Below are positions 5,774 through 11,384 of a stretch of DNA of 11,384 bases, in pieces. The notes under the pieces are model-generated. The model saw only the letters and a list, made by a program, of their open reading frames with translations, was not told the DNA's origin and searched no databases. Both the position numbers and the translations under genes were made by a program. This DNA is from Thermoleophilia bacterium (GTDB lineage: Bacteria; Actinomycetota; Thermoleophilia; Gaiellales; SKUG01): positions 1 to 11,384 of the forward strand of contig JAOPYS010000332.1 in NCBI GenBank assembly GCA_025964465.1. Reading direction: 5' to 3'. Every line of letters starts with the position of its first letter. Within the stretch, counting starts at the first letter, position 1.

Positions 5774-6826
5774 ATGGCTTCCAGCGAGAACAACGGCATC
5801 GAGGTCCGCGGCCTCGTCAAGCAGTTCAAGAAGGGCCCGAAGGCGGTCGACGGCATCGACCTCGACGTCGCCCCGGGCGAGATCTACGGGTTCCTCGGCC
5901 CGAACGGGGCCGGCAAGTCGACGACCGTCAACATGCTCGTCACGCTCCTGCCGATCACCGCCGGCCGCGCCACCGTCGCCGGGTGGGACGTCGCGACCCA
6001 GGGGTCACACGTCCGAACCGCGATCGGCGCTGCCCTGCAGGCCGTGGCGCTCGACAAGTTCCTCACCGGCCGCGAGCACCTCAAGCTGATCGCGTCGCTG
6101 CAGGGCATCACGGGCGATCGCGCGTCGCGCCGCGCCGAGGTGCTGCTCGAGCGCGTCGGCCTGGAGGACGCCGCCGACCGCAAGGTGGGTGGCTACTCCG
6201 GCGGGATGCAGCGGCGCCTCGACCTCGCGCTGGCACTCGTGCACGAGCCGCGCGTGCTGTTCCTCGACGAGCCCACCACGGGCCTCGACCCACAGAGCCG
6301 CACCGCGCTGTGGGAGGAGGTGCGTCGCCTCGCCACCGACGAGGGCGTCACCGTCTTCCTGACGACCCAGTACCTCGAGGAGGCCGACGTGCTCGCCGAC
6401 CGGGTCGGCATCATCAACGCCGGCACGATCGTGGCAGAGGGCACGCCCGCCGAGCTGAAGGCGGAGATCGGGGCGCCCACCGTCGAGCTGGTCCCGGCGA
6501 GCGACGCGGATCGCGCGCGCCTGCCCGGTCTGCTCGCCCAGTTCGGGACCGAGGCCGCGCCCGAGGTGCCCGGCTCGGTCGCCGTGCGCCTGCACCGAGG
6601 CGACGACCGGGCCAGCCTCGTGTCGATCGTGCGCGCCGTCGACGACGCCGGCGTGGCGGTGCGCGAGGTGCGCCAGCACGAGCCCACGCTCGACGACGTC
6701 TTCCTGCTCAAGACCGGCCTCACGCTGGAGGGCGCGGCGAGCGACGCCGACGTCGCGGCGTCCGAGCCCGGGCCCCGTTCGCCCGAGCCCGCGCCGGCCG
6801 ACCCGACGGCGGAGCCGGTCGCGTGA
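5774..6826 (+). CDS. DrrA-type ABC transporter ATP-binding protein
   Basis: The 350-residue ATPase energises an ABC-2 export system. It has Walker A GPNGAGKST, a Q-loop in the ALQAVALDKFLTGREHL region, the signature YSGGMQRR and Walker B VLFLDEPTTGLD. It also has TTQYLEEAD, in which Gln replaces the usual H-loop His; that substitution is characteristic of the daunorubicin-resistance (DrrA) subfamily. The region after about residue 225 is the DrrA-type C-terminal domain ending in PTLDDVFL, followed by an acidic Pro/Ala-rich tail of about 35 residues. AAGGG precedes the ATG by 9 bases. Its stop overlaps the start of the first permease (GTGA), so the three genes form one operon. The substrate is unknown; drugs, lipids or polymers are typical of the family. 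Confidence 0.93.
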   Translation: MASSENNGIEVRGLVKQFKKGPKAVDGIDLDVAPGEIYGFLGPNGAGKSTTVNMLVTLLPITAGRATVAGWDVATQGSHVRTAIGAALQAVALDKFLTGREHLKLIASLQGITGDRASRRAEVLLERVGLEDAADRKVGGYSGGMQRRLDLALALVHEPRVLFLDEPTTGLDPQSRTALWEEVRRLATDEGVTVFLTTQYLEEADVLADRVGIINAGTIVAEGTPAELKAEIGAPTVELVPASDADRARLPGLLAQFGTEAAPEVPGSVAVRLHRGDDRASLVSIVRAVDDAGVAVREVRQHEPTLDDVFLLKTGLTLEGAASDADVAASEPGPRSPEPAPADPTAEPVA

Positions 6827-7665
6827 CGACGAGCACCACCTCCACAGCCGCGCCGCCCACGACCGGCATCATCAACCCGCACGCCACCGGCACCTCGCTC
6901 GCCAACCAGGTCGGCCTGCTCGCACGCCGGTCCGTCCGCAGCTCGCTCAGCTCGCCGGCCGGCTACATGCCCGGCATCGTCATGCCGCTCATCCTGCTCA
7001 CCATCAACTCGAGCGGGCTCAGCGCGGCCACGCGCATCCCGGGGTTCCCGGCCGATCGCTACCTGGACTTCGCGATCGTCATCACGTTCATGCAGTCGGC
7101 GTTGTTCGCCACCTCGAGTGCCGGGCTCGGCCTCGTGCGCGACATCGAGAGCGGGTTCCTCGACCGCCTCGCGCTGACGCCGATGCGCGCCGGTGCCCTC
7201 GTCGTCGCGCAGATCTCCGGGGCGATCGCCATCGCGCTCGGGGCGTCGCTGGTCTACATCTCGATCATGTTCATCACGCAGGTCGACTTCCACACCGGCC
7301 CACTCGGCGTGCTCGCCCTGCTCGGCCTGTCGATGTGGACGGCGTTCTCCTTCGCCACCATCGGTGCGTGGATCGCGCTCAGGTCGGGCGAGAGCGAGGC
7401 GCTGCAAGGTATCTTCCCGCTGCTGTTCGCGACGCTCTTCCTGTCCACCACGAACATGCCGCGCGACCTGATCCAGGCCGACTGGTTCCGTGCCATCACG
7501 CGGGTGAACCCGGTGTCGTACATGGTCGACGCGATGCGCTCGCTCATCATCACCGGGTGGGACGGACGCGTGCTGCTCGAGGGGGCCGGGGTCCTCCTCG
7601 CCGTCTCGCTGATCGGTGTCGCCGGCTGTGCGCGTTCCCTGCGTCGACGGATGGCGAAGGCATGA
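6823..7665 (+). CDS. ABC-2 type transporter permease (DrrB-like), first subunit
   Basis: A 280-residue inner-membrane permease with about six hydrophobic spans after a Thr/Ala/Pro-rich, probably cytoplasmic N-terminus of roughly 25 residues. LVRDIESGFLDRLALTPM (about 108-125) is the conserved cytoplasmic loop of ABC-2 permeases (E-x-G-x-x-x-R-x-x-x-x-P). The later NPVSYMVDAMR is the typical segment before the last span. The GTG at 6823 overlaps the ATPase stop as GTGA, which supports the start and indicates translational coupling. With the following permease it likely forms a heterodimeric membrane channel driven by the upstream ATPase. Confidence 0.9.
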   Translation: MTTSTTSTAAPPTTGIINPHATGTSLANQVGLLARRSVRSSLSSPAGYMPGIVMPLILLTINSSGLSAATRIPGFPADRYLDFAIVITFMQSALFATSSAGLGLVRDIESGFLDRLALTPMRAGALVVAQISGAIAIALGASLVYISIMFITQVDFHTGPLGVLALLGLSMWTAFSFATIGAWIALRSGESEALQGIFPLLFATLFLSTTNMPRDLIQADWFRAITRVNPVSYMVDAMRSLIITGWDGRVLLEGAGVLLAVSLIGVAGCARSLRRRMAKA

Positions 7666-8435
7666 ACGAGACCTTCCTCGCATCGCGCGCCATCGCGTGG
7701 CGCCACCTGTACAAGTGGATCAGCGTGCCGGCGAACTTCATGCCGACGTTCATCTTCCCGCTCATCTTCTTCACCGGGTTCGCGGGCGCGCTCGGCAAGC
7801 TCGGCGACGTGCGCGGCTTCGACTACCCCGCCAGCTACGCCTCGTGGATGTTCGTGTTCAGTCTCCTGCAGACGTGCCTGTTCGGCGGGCTGGCCACGGG
7901 CTTCACGATCGCCGGCGACTTCCAGACGGGGTTCATGCGGCGGCTCATGCTCGCCGTGGGGCACCGCAACGCGATCCTGTTCGGCTACATGCTCTCGACC
8001 TTCGTGCGCGCGGCGCTCATGAGCGCGATCGTCACCGGCGTCGCGTTCATCGCGGGGCTGCAGATGCTCGGCGGGCCGCTCCAGATCGGCGGCATGTACG
8101 TGCTCGCGCTCTCGCTCAGCCTCGTGGGGACGATGTGGGCCGCGGGCGTCATGTTCCGGGCGCGCGACCCCCAGCTCGGGCCGGCGATGCAGATCCCCAT
8201 GTTCCTCGCCGTGTTCATGGCACCGGTGTTCGTCCCGCTCGACGTGCTCCAGGGGTGGTTGCACGGCGCCGCCTCGATCAACCCGGTGAGCTACATCATG
8301 ACGGCGAACCGGCAGCTGCTCGCGGGCCAGGCGGCGGACGTCCTGCCGGCGGTCCTGGCCGTGGCGGGGCTCTTCGTCGTCCTCCTCGCCTGGGCCCTCA
8401 CCGGCGTGCGCAGCGCCGAACGCGCCGGCGGCTGA
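7662..8435 (+). CDS. ABC-2 type transporter permease (DrrB/DrrC-like), second subunit
   Basis: A 257-residue polytopic membrane protein, related to but shorter than its upstream partner. It has GDFQTGFMRRLMLAV (the ABC-2 loop between early spans) and NPVSYIMTANRQLL before the final hydrophobic span. The ATG at 7662 overlaps the previous stop as ATGA, so the three transporter genes are translationally coupled. Two different permeases with one ATPase is the DrrABC-like layout for export of hydrophobic compounds; the cargo cannot be read from the sequence. The stop codon lies 2 bases from the stop of the convergent reverse transcriptase gene. Confidence 0.9.
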   Translation: MNETFLASRAIAWRHLYKWISVPANFMPTFIFPLIFFTGFAGALGKLGDVRGFDYPASYASWMFVFSLLQTCLFGGLATGFTIAGDFQTGFMRRLMLAVGHRNAILFGYMLSTFVRAALMSAIVTGVAFIAGLQMLGGPLQIGGMYVLALSLSLVGTMWAAGVMFRARDPQLGPAMQIPMFLAVFMAPVFVPLDVLQGWLHGAASINPVSYIMTANRQLLAGQAADVLPAVLAVAGLFVVLLAWALTGVRSAERAGG

Positions 8436-8440
8436 CGTCA
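8433..8440. other. Palindrome TGACGTCA carrying both convergent stop codons
   Basis: The 8-bp palindrome supplies TGA for the ABC permease on the + strand (8433-8435) and TGA for the reverse transcriptase on the - strand (8440-8438). The two genes have only 2 bases between them, with no room for a bidirectional terminator outside coding sequence. Confidence 0.6.
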
Positions 8441-9781
8441 GTCGCGCCACGAGATGGCGTCGAACGAGTCCCGGAGGCGGGCGCCCCGCCCCGGGTTGAC
8501 CGCGCCGACCCAGGCGATCCGCCCGAGCAGGTGCGCGCGATAGTCCGGGACGCCGCGCCGGTTGGATCGATCGGGCCCGTTGCGCGCGGCGTCGTGCAGC
8601 TCCGCGCGCAACCTGTCGACCTCGCGGCGCGGCACATTGGGGTGCTGGTTCACGACGATACCCGTCACGAGCTGGCGCGCTGCTCGCGTCGCCACGCGGG
8701 TCTTGCGGTCGTTGAGCTGGTGCCCCTCGTCGGCGGCGATGTCTCGGACGGTCCGCGCGATCGCACCACCCGGCATGAGCAGCCGTCCATCGCCCGAGAC
8801 GGCGATGTCATCCGCATACCGCGTGTAGGTCGCACCGAGGCTGGATGCCAGCCCGTCGAGCCGACAGTCCAGGCGGTAGGCGGCCAGGTTGGCAAGCGCT
8901 GGTGATGTGGGCGCGCCCTGCGGCAGGTGGGCGTGGGCGAGGCGCTGCAGCATCCGCGCGCGCCGGTCGACCGCAACGGCTCCGGCGGGGCGCGGGCAGG
9001 ACGACCGGACCGCGGCTGCGGTGTGGTTGGTGCAGAGCGCGGTCAGCTGGAAGGCCACGGGCTCGGGGTAGCCGATCGTCCGGAAGATCCCGAAGACGCG
9101 TCCCGCCTCGACGGTGGCGAAGAAGTCCTCGAGGTCGAATCCCAGGACCGCGCGCTGCCCGACGTGGCGGCGCGCGTGGGTCAACGGCGAGTGCCCGAGC
9201 CGGAACCCGTGCGCCGTCTGGTGCGGTGGCACCCGGTCGAGGATGCCGTGCAGCACCCGTCGCTGGAGCTTGGCCAGCCACGGCTTGGGAGCCTCGATGA
9301 GCCGCGGCACGCCGTGGGCGCGCGGGATCCAGCGGTAGTGGTAGTTGCGCATCCCCTCCACGGCGGCCGATCGCTCGAGGCCCTTCGGATCGGCGAGCCA
9401 CCCGAGGTCGGAGATGCCGACGCCGAGGTAGTCCGCCAGCTCCTGCCGTGTCGCGATCGCGGGCACGTCGAACCGCGTCGCGCCGTGCTCGGGGCGGGAG
9501 ATCGTCCACTTCCGCACGAGCGGGGCGTGTCGTGGGAGCCGCCCGGCCGCGTGCCGCCGCCCGAGCGACAGCTCGATGATCGACGTCAGTTCCGCGTGCC
9601 GGTCACGGGGCGCCGTGCCGTACGTCGCGAGGACGTCCTCCACCACGGATGGCAGCCAGCGGGTGCGGAGCCCGAGCGATCGGCGAGCGCGGTCGAGCAG
9701 GTCGTCGCCGGTCCAGTCGCCCACGAGGAAGGCATCCGCGAGGGCGGCGGAGACCATCCGCATCTGGTCGTCGGTCCACAT
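8438..9781 (-). CDS. Retron-type reverse transcriptase
   Basis: A 447-residue RNA-directed DNA polymerase. Residues about 147-400 carry the RT fold: IEAPKPWLAKLQRRVL (162-177), HGFRLGHSPLTHARRHVG (191-208), catalytic GFDLEDFF (214-221, D216), LPQGAPTSPALAN (286-298), RYADD (321-325, catalytic D324/D325) and LVTGIVVN (371-378). The VTG motif, and HARRH in the place of NAxxH, are retron hallmarks; Asn is replaced by His202. About 145 N-terminal residues precede the RT core, a long extension as in myxobacterial retron RTs, with no domain I can name. GAGG lies 7 bases before the ATG. The retron RNA lies just upstream on the same strand. The enzyme should use it as primer and template to make msDNA, usually for phage defence. 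Base composition is like the neighbours, so there is no sign of very recent transfer. Confidence 0.93.
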   Translation of the reverse strand: MWTDDQMRMVSAALADAFLVGDWTGDDLLDRARRSLGLRTRWLPSVVEDVLATYGTAPRDRHAELTSIIELSLGRRHAAGRLPRHAPLVRKWTISRPEHGATRFDVPAIATRQELADYLGVGISDLGWLADPKGLERSAAVEGMRNYHYRWIPRAHGVPRLIEAPKPWLAKLQRRVLHGILDRVPPHQTAHGFRLGHSPLTHARRHVGQRAVLGFDLEDFFATVEAGRVFGIFRTIGYPEPVAFQLTALCTNHTAAAVRSSCPRPAGAVAVDRRARMLQRLAHAHLPQGAPTSPALANLAAYRLDCRLDGLASSLGATYTRYADDIAVSGDGRLLMPGGAIARTVRDIAADEGHQLNDRKTRVATRAARQLVTGIVVNQHPNVPRREVDRLRAELHDAARNGPDRSNRRGVPDYRAHLLGRIAWVGAVNPGRGARLRDSFDAISWRD

Positions 9782-9795
9782 CCGGGCGCCTCAGC

Positions 9796-9944
9796 GCGAC
9801 GACGCGCCGCGACTGCTCCCGTCGTGCGAGCCGGTGCATGGAACGGACGTCCAGCTCGCGGCTCGCGGTGTGTGCGTCGGTGACATGAGTTCCCCGGGGG
9901 TACCCCGGAGGGCCCGTGATGGGCATCTCGAGGCGCGTCGTCGC
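9796..9944 (-). ncRNA. Retron msr-msd RNA (predicted)
   Basis: Read 9944 to 9796, the element starts with GCGACGACGCGCC (9944-9932) and ends with its exact reverse complement (9808-9796). Beyond a single mismatch, three further pairs extend the stem to 9928 and 9812, matching the a1/a2 repeats of retrons. The first unpaired base after a1 is G (9927), a candidate branching guanosine. Two short hairpins follow, as in msr: GCCC-ATCAC-GGGC (9924-9912) and CTCCGGGG-TAC-CCCCGGGG (9910-9892). A larger hairpin then fits msd: GCGAGCCG (9866-9859) pairs with CGGCTCGC (9833-9826), with further pairing inside. The element ends 14 bases before the reverse transcriptase ATG. At about 149 nt it is compact. 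The boundaries of msr and msd are inferred from folding by eye. Confidence 0.75.
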
Positions 9945-9946
9945 TC

Positions 9947-9975
9947 CCGTCCGCGTACCCGGGCGCGCCGGACGG
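9947..9975 (-). terminator. Hairpin between the oxidoreductase stop and the retron RNA
   Basis: Read on the - strand, CCGTCCG (9975-9969) pairs with CGGACGG (9953-9947) around a 15-nt loop. It begins 6 bases after the oxidoreductase stop codon and ends 2 bases before the retron a1 repeat. It may end oxidoreductase transcription or process a shared transcript. No U tract follows. Confidence 0.4.
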
Positions 9976-9981
9976 CATGCG

Positions 9982-11229
9982 TCAGGTGCGGAGGCGCCCC
10001 GGTCCGGGGCCCTTCTCGCCGGGCTGCTCCTCGCCGCGGGGCACGCCCAGGTCGTCGAGCAGGCGGGGTCGCACGAGGTCGACGAGGCGTGCGTTGGCGC
10101 CCCGCACCGCGTCGGCGTACGCGCCGACGGTTGCCTCGAGGGGAGCGCCGTCGAGCACCGCCGTGATCGCGTCGACCGCGCGGGGCGCGTCGTGCACGAG
10201 GGCCGTGGCGGCGCCCGAGGAGGTCATGAAGTACGGGCCACGCACCGAGTCGCCGACCTTGAGCACTCGCCCGACTGCGGGCTGGTCGCTCGTCCACAGC
10301 TGGACGGTCACCGGCATCGTGCGCGCGCCTGCAGCCGGGGTGGGCGCCCCGACGGCCGCGGCGCGCTCGGCGATGAGCGCGCCGGCCGCGTCAGCGCTGA
10401 CCGTCGTCGGGTCGCGCGGCACCTGTGTCCACAGCAGCGTCCGGTCGGCGGAGGGCAGCTCGACCGTCAGCCGCGGGGCTCCGGTCGTCGGCTCGATGTC
10501 GCGTGTGCGCCGGATGGCGCGGCTCCCGTCCGTGCGGGCCGGCAGCCGAGCCCCCAGCCAGAACGACCGCTCGGGCCACGTCGTGCGCGGGCCGCCGGCC
10601 AGGTCGCGCCCGGACGCGTCGACGAGCATCACGCCGCGTACGGCGTCACGGGCGGCGCCGTCCGCAGCGGGGGTGAGCACCGCCTCGGCCCACCCGTCGC
10701 CCTGTCGGATCGACCCCACGCCGCTGTCGGGCCGCAGGTCGATCAGGTCCGCGTGCTTCGTGCGTGCGAGCTCGCGCAGGCCGTTCTCCAGGTCCCCGAT
10801 GCCCACCATCGCCCAGCGTCGGCGATCCGCGGCAGCCGACCCCACGTGCGCGTCGAGGGCGTCGACGAGCGAGCCCATGTCGCCGCGCGAGCGAGCCGCG
10901 TCGGGCGCGAGCGCCCCCTCGAACTCCCGCGCACCCACCCGGCCCGTCCGCTCGTCCACCACCTCGATGCGGTCCACGGGCACGAGCAGCTTCGTCAACG
11001 ACCCCTCGGGGTCGAGCGCCGCCAGGCGGTCGGCGAAGGGTGGCGCCACGTTGAACAGCGGCTCGCGCGTTCCCGTCGCCCCCCGCTGCTCCAGCACGAC
11101 GCTCGGCACCCCGCGCTGCGCCAGCTCGATCGCCGTGGCCATGCCCGCAGGGCCCGCACCGACCACGACCACGCGGCGTGCGGGGTCGACCGCGGTTCGG
11201 GCAGGGGGCGAGGAAGTCGCAGCGATCAC
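9982..11229 (-). CDS. FAD-dependent oxidoreductase (PHBH/geranylgeranyl-reductase-like)
   Basis: A 415-residue flavoprotein from the GTG at 11229. VVVVGAGPAGMATAIE (residues 20-35) is the FAD dinucleotide-binding GxGxxG motif, and Glu47 in VVLEQR would bind the adenosine ribose. VMLVDASG corresponds to the family segment around the DG motif, and VGRVLKVGDSVRGPYF corresponds to the GD motif that contacts the flavin ribityl chain. Hydroxylases, geranylgeranyl reductases and lycopene cyclases share this scaffold, so the substrate is open. I prefer GTG 11229 because GAGG lies 7 bases upstream. The ATG at 11364 also has GGAG 7 bases before it and would add 45 Ala/Arg/Gly-rich residues that look unlike protein of this family. 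It lies on the same strand as the retron, 37 bases upstream of the RNA; a functional link is not supported. Confidence 0.78.
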   Translation of the reverse strand: MIAATSSPPARTAVDPARRVVVVGAGPAGMATAIELAQRGVPSVVLEQRGATGTREPLFNVAPPFADRLAALDPEGSLTKLLVPVDRIEVVDERTGRVGAREFEGALAPDAARSRGDMGSLVDALDAHVGSAAADRRRWAMVGIGDLENGLRELARTKHADLIDLRPDSGVGSIRQGDGWAEAVLTPAADGAARDAVRGVMLVDASGRDLAGGPRTTWPERSFWLGARLPARTDGSRAIRRTRDIEPTTGAPRLTVELPSADRTLLWTQVPRDPTTVSADAAGALIAERAAAVGAPTPAAGARTMPVTVQLWTSDQPAVGRVLKVGDSVRGPYFMTSSGAATALVHDAPRAVDAITAVLDGAPLEATVGAYADAVRGANARLVDLVRPRLLDDLGVPRGEEQPGEKGPGPGRLRT

Positions 11230-11258
11230 GCCGGTGCCTCGCTCCGCGCGCGCCTCCC

Positions 11259-11278
11259 GGCCCGCCTCAGCGCGGGCC
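11259..11278 (-). other. 7-bp hairpin upstream of the oxidoreductase start
   Basis: GGCCCGC and GCGGGCC pair perfectly around a 6-nt loop, 29 bases upstream of the GTG at 11229. If the gene starts there, the hairpin lies in its leader or upstream intergenic region; if it starts at 11364, the hairpin is coding sequence. The rest of 11230-11384 shows no promoter I can support. Confidence 0.3.
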
Positions 11279-11384
11279 ACGGTCGCCCGCGCCCAGCACG
11301 ACGGCCGCCCTGGTCCCCCGGCCGCGACGGCCCCTTGATCAGCCCTCGACGGGCCCCACCGCATCGCCGCTCTCCGGCCCGCCG

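Noticed and set aside
6370..6396. Missing H-loop His in the ABC ATPase (Gln in TTQYLEEAD)
   Set aside because: Gln at this position is normal for the DrrA subfamily, so it is not a defect.
5774..8435. ABC transporter as the retron effector
   Set aside because: It is convergent to the retron, has its own promoter and is a standard DrrABC-like exporter; adjacency alone does not support a link.
8438..9781. Group II intron or diversity-generating retroelement RT
   Set aside because: No maturase or endonuclease domain, no intron ends, and no template/variable repeat pair was seen. The VTG motif and the upstream msr-msd-like RNA point to a retron.
11230..11364. Extension of the oxidoreductase to ATG 11364
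   Set aside because: The added 45 residues are low-complexity Ala/Arg/Gly and precede a normal family N-terminus. GGAG before the ATG keeps it possible, so it is mentioned only as an alternative.
1..11384. tRNA, rRNA, CRISPR array or insertion sequence
   Set aside because: I saw no cloverleaf, rRNA-like stretch, regularly spaced repeats or transposase; the only RNA element I support is the retron RNA.

Overview
The window is a very GC-rich, densely packed bacterial chromosome segment. Several points suggest an actinobacterium (Actinomycetota), possibly the Thermoleophilia/Solirubrobacterales side: paired myo-inositol-phosphate synthase and CDP-alcohol phosphatidyltransferase genes, a DrrA-type ABC transporter, GTG starts, apparently leaderless promoters with TAGCnT-like -10 boxes, and terminator hairpins without a U tract. 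The taxonomic guess rests on gene content and style only.

Layout. Bases 1-400 hold no supportable gene: a terminator-like hairpin (13-50), a structured, visibly less GC-rich leader, and an inverted repeat next to a -10 box. Next come a phosphatidylinositol-phosphate synthase-like membrane enzyme (401-1114) and inositol-1-phosphate synthase (1065-2324), which overlap and form a short inositol-lipid operon closed by a 15-bp hairpin (2351-2384). A second unit begins with an unusual fusion of a PimA-like glycosyltransferase domain to a PHP phosphoesterase domain (2426-4297). It is followed by a divergent Fe-S uracil-DNA-glycosylase-like protein (4347-4970) and, 2 bp later, a multi-span membrane protein (4973-5713) that carries the three sequence hallmarks of presenilin/signal-peptide-peptidase aspartyl proteases. 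A DrrA-like ATPase and two ABC-2 permeases (5774-8435), joined by 4-base stop/start overlaps, form an efflux-type ABC transporter operon.

On the opposite strand, ending 2 bp from the ABC operon, is a retron-type reverse transcriptase (9781 to 8438). Directly upstream of it is a compact structured element (9944 to 9796) bounded by a 13-nt perfect inverted repeat, with two short hairpins and a longer hairpin inside. This is the architecture of a retron msr-msd RNA, so I call a retron. No recognisable effector gene sits beside it. Upstream on the same strand is an FAD-dependent oxidoreductase (11229 to 9982).

How the genes may work together: Ino1 makes inositol 1-phosphate and the phosphatidyltransferase places it on a lipid to give phosphatidylinositol phosphate. 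The glycosyltransferase-PHP fusion could then dephosphorylate and glycosylate that lipid (inference). The retron is an independent accessory element. The most noteworthy items are the retron, the bacterial presenilin-like protein and the glycosyltransferase-PHP fusion.
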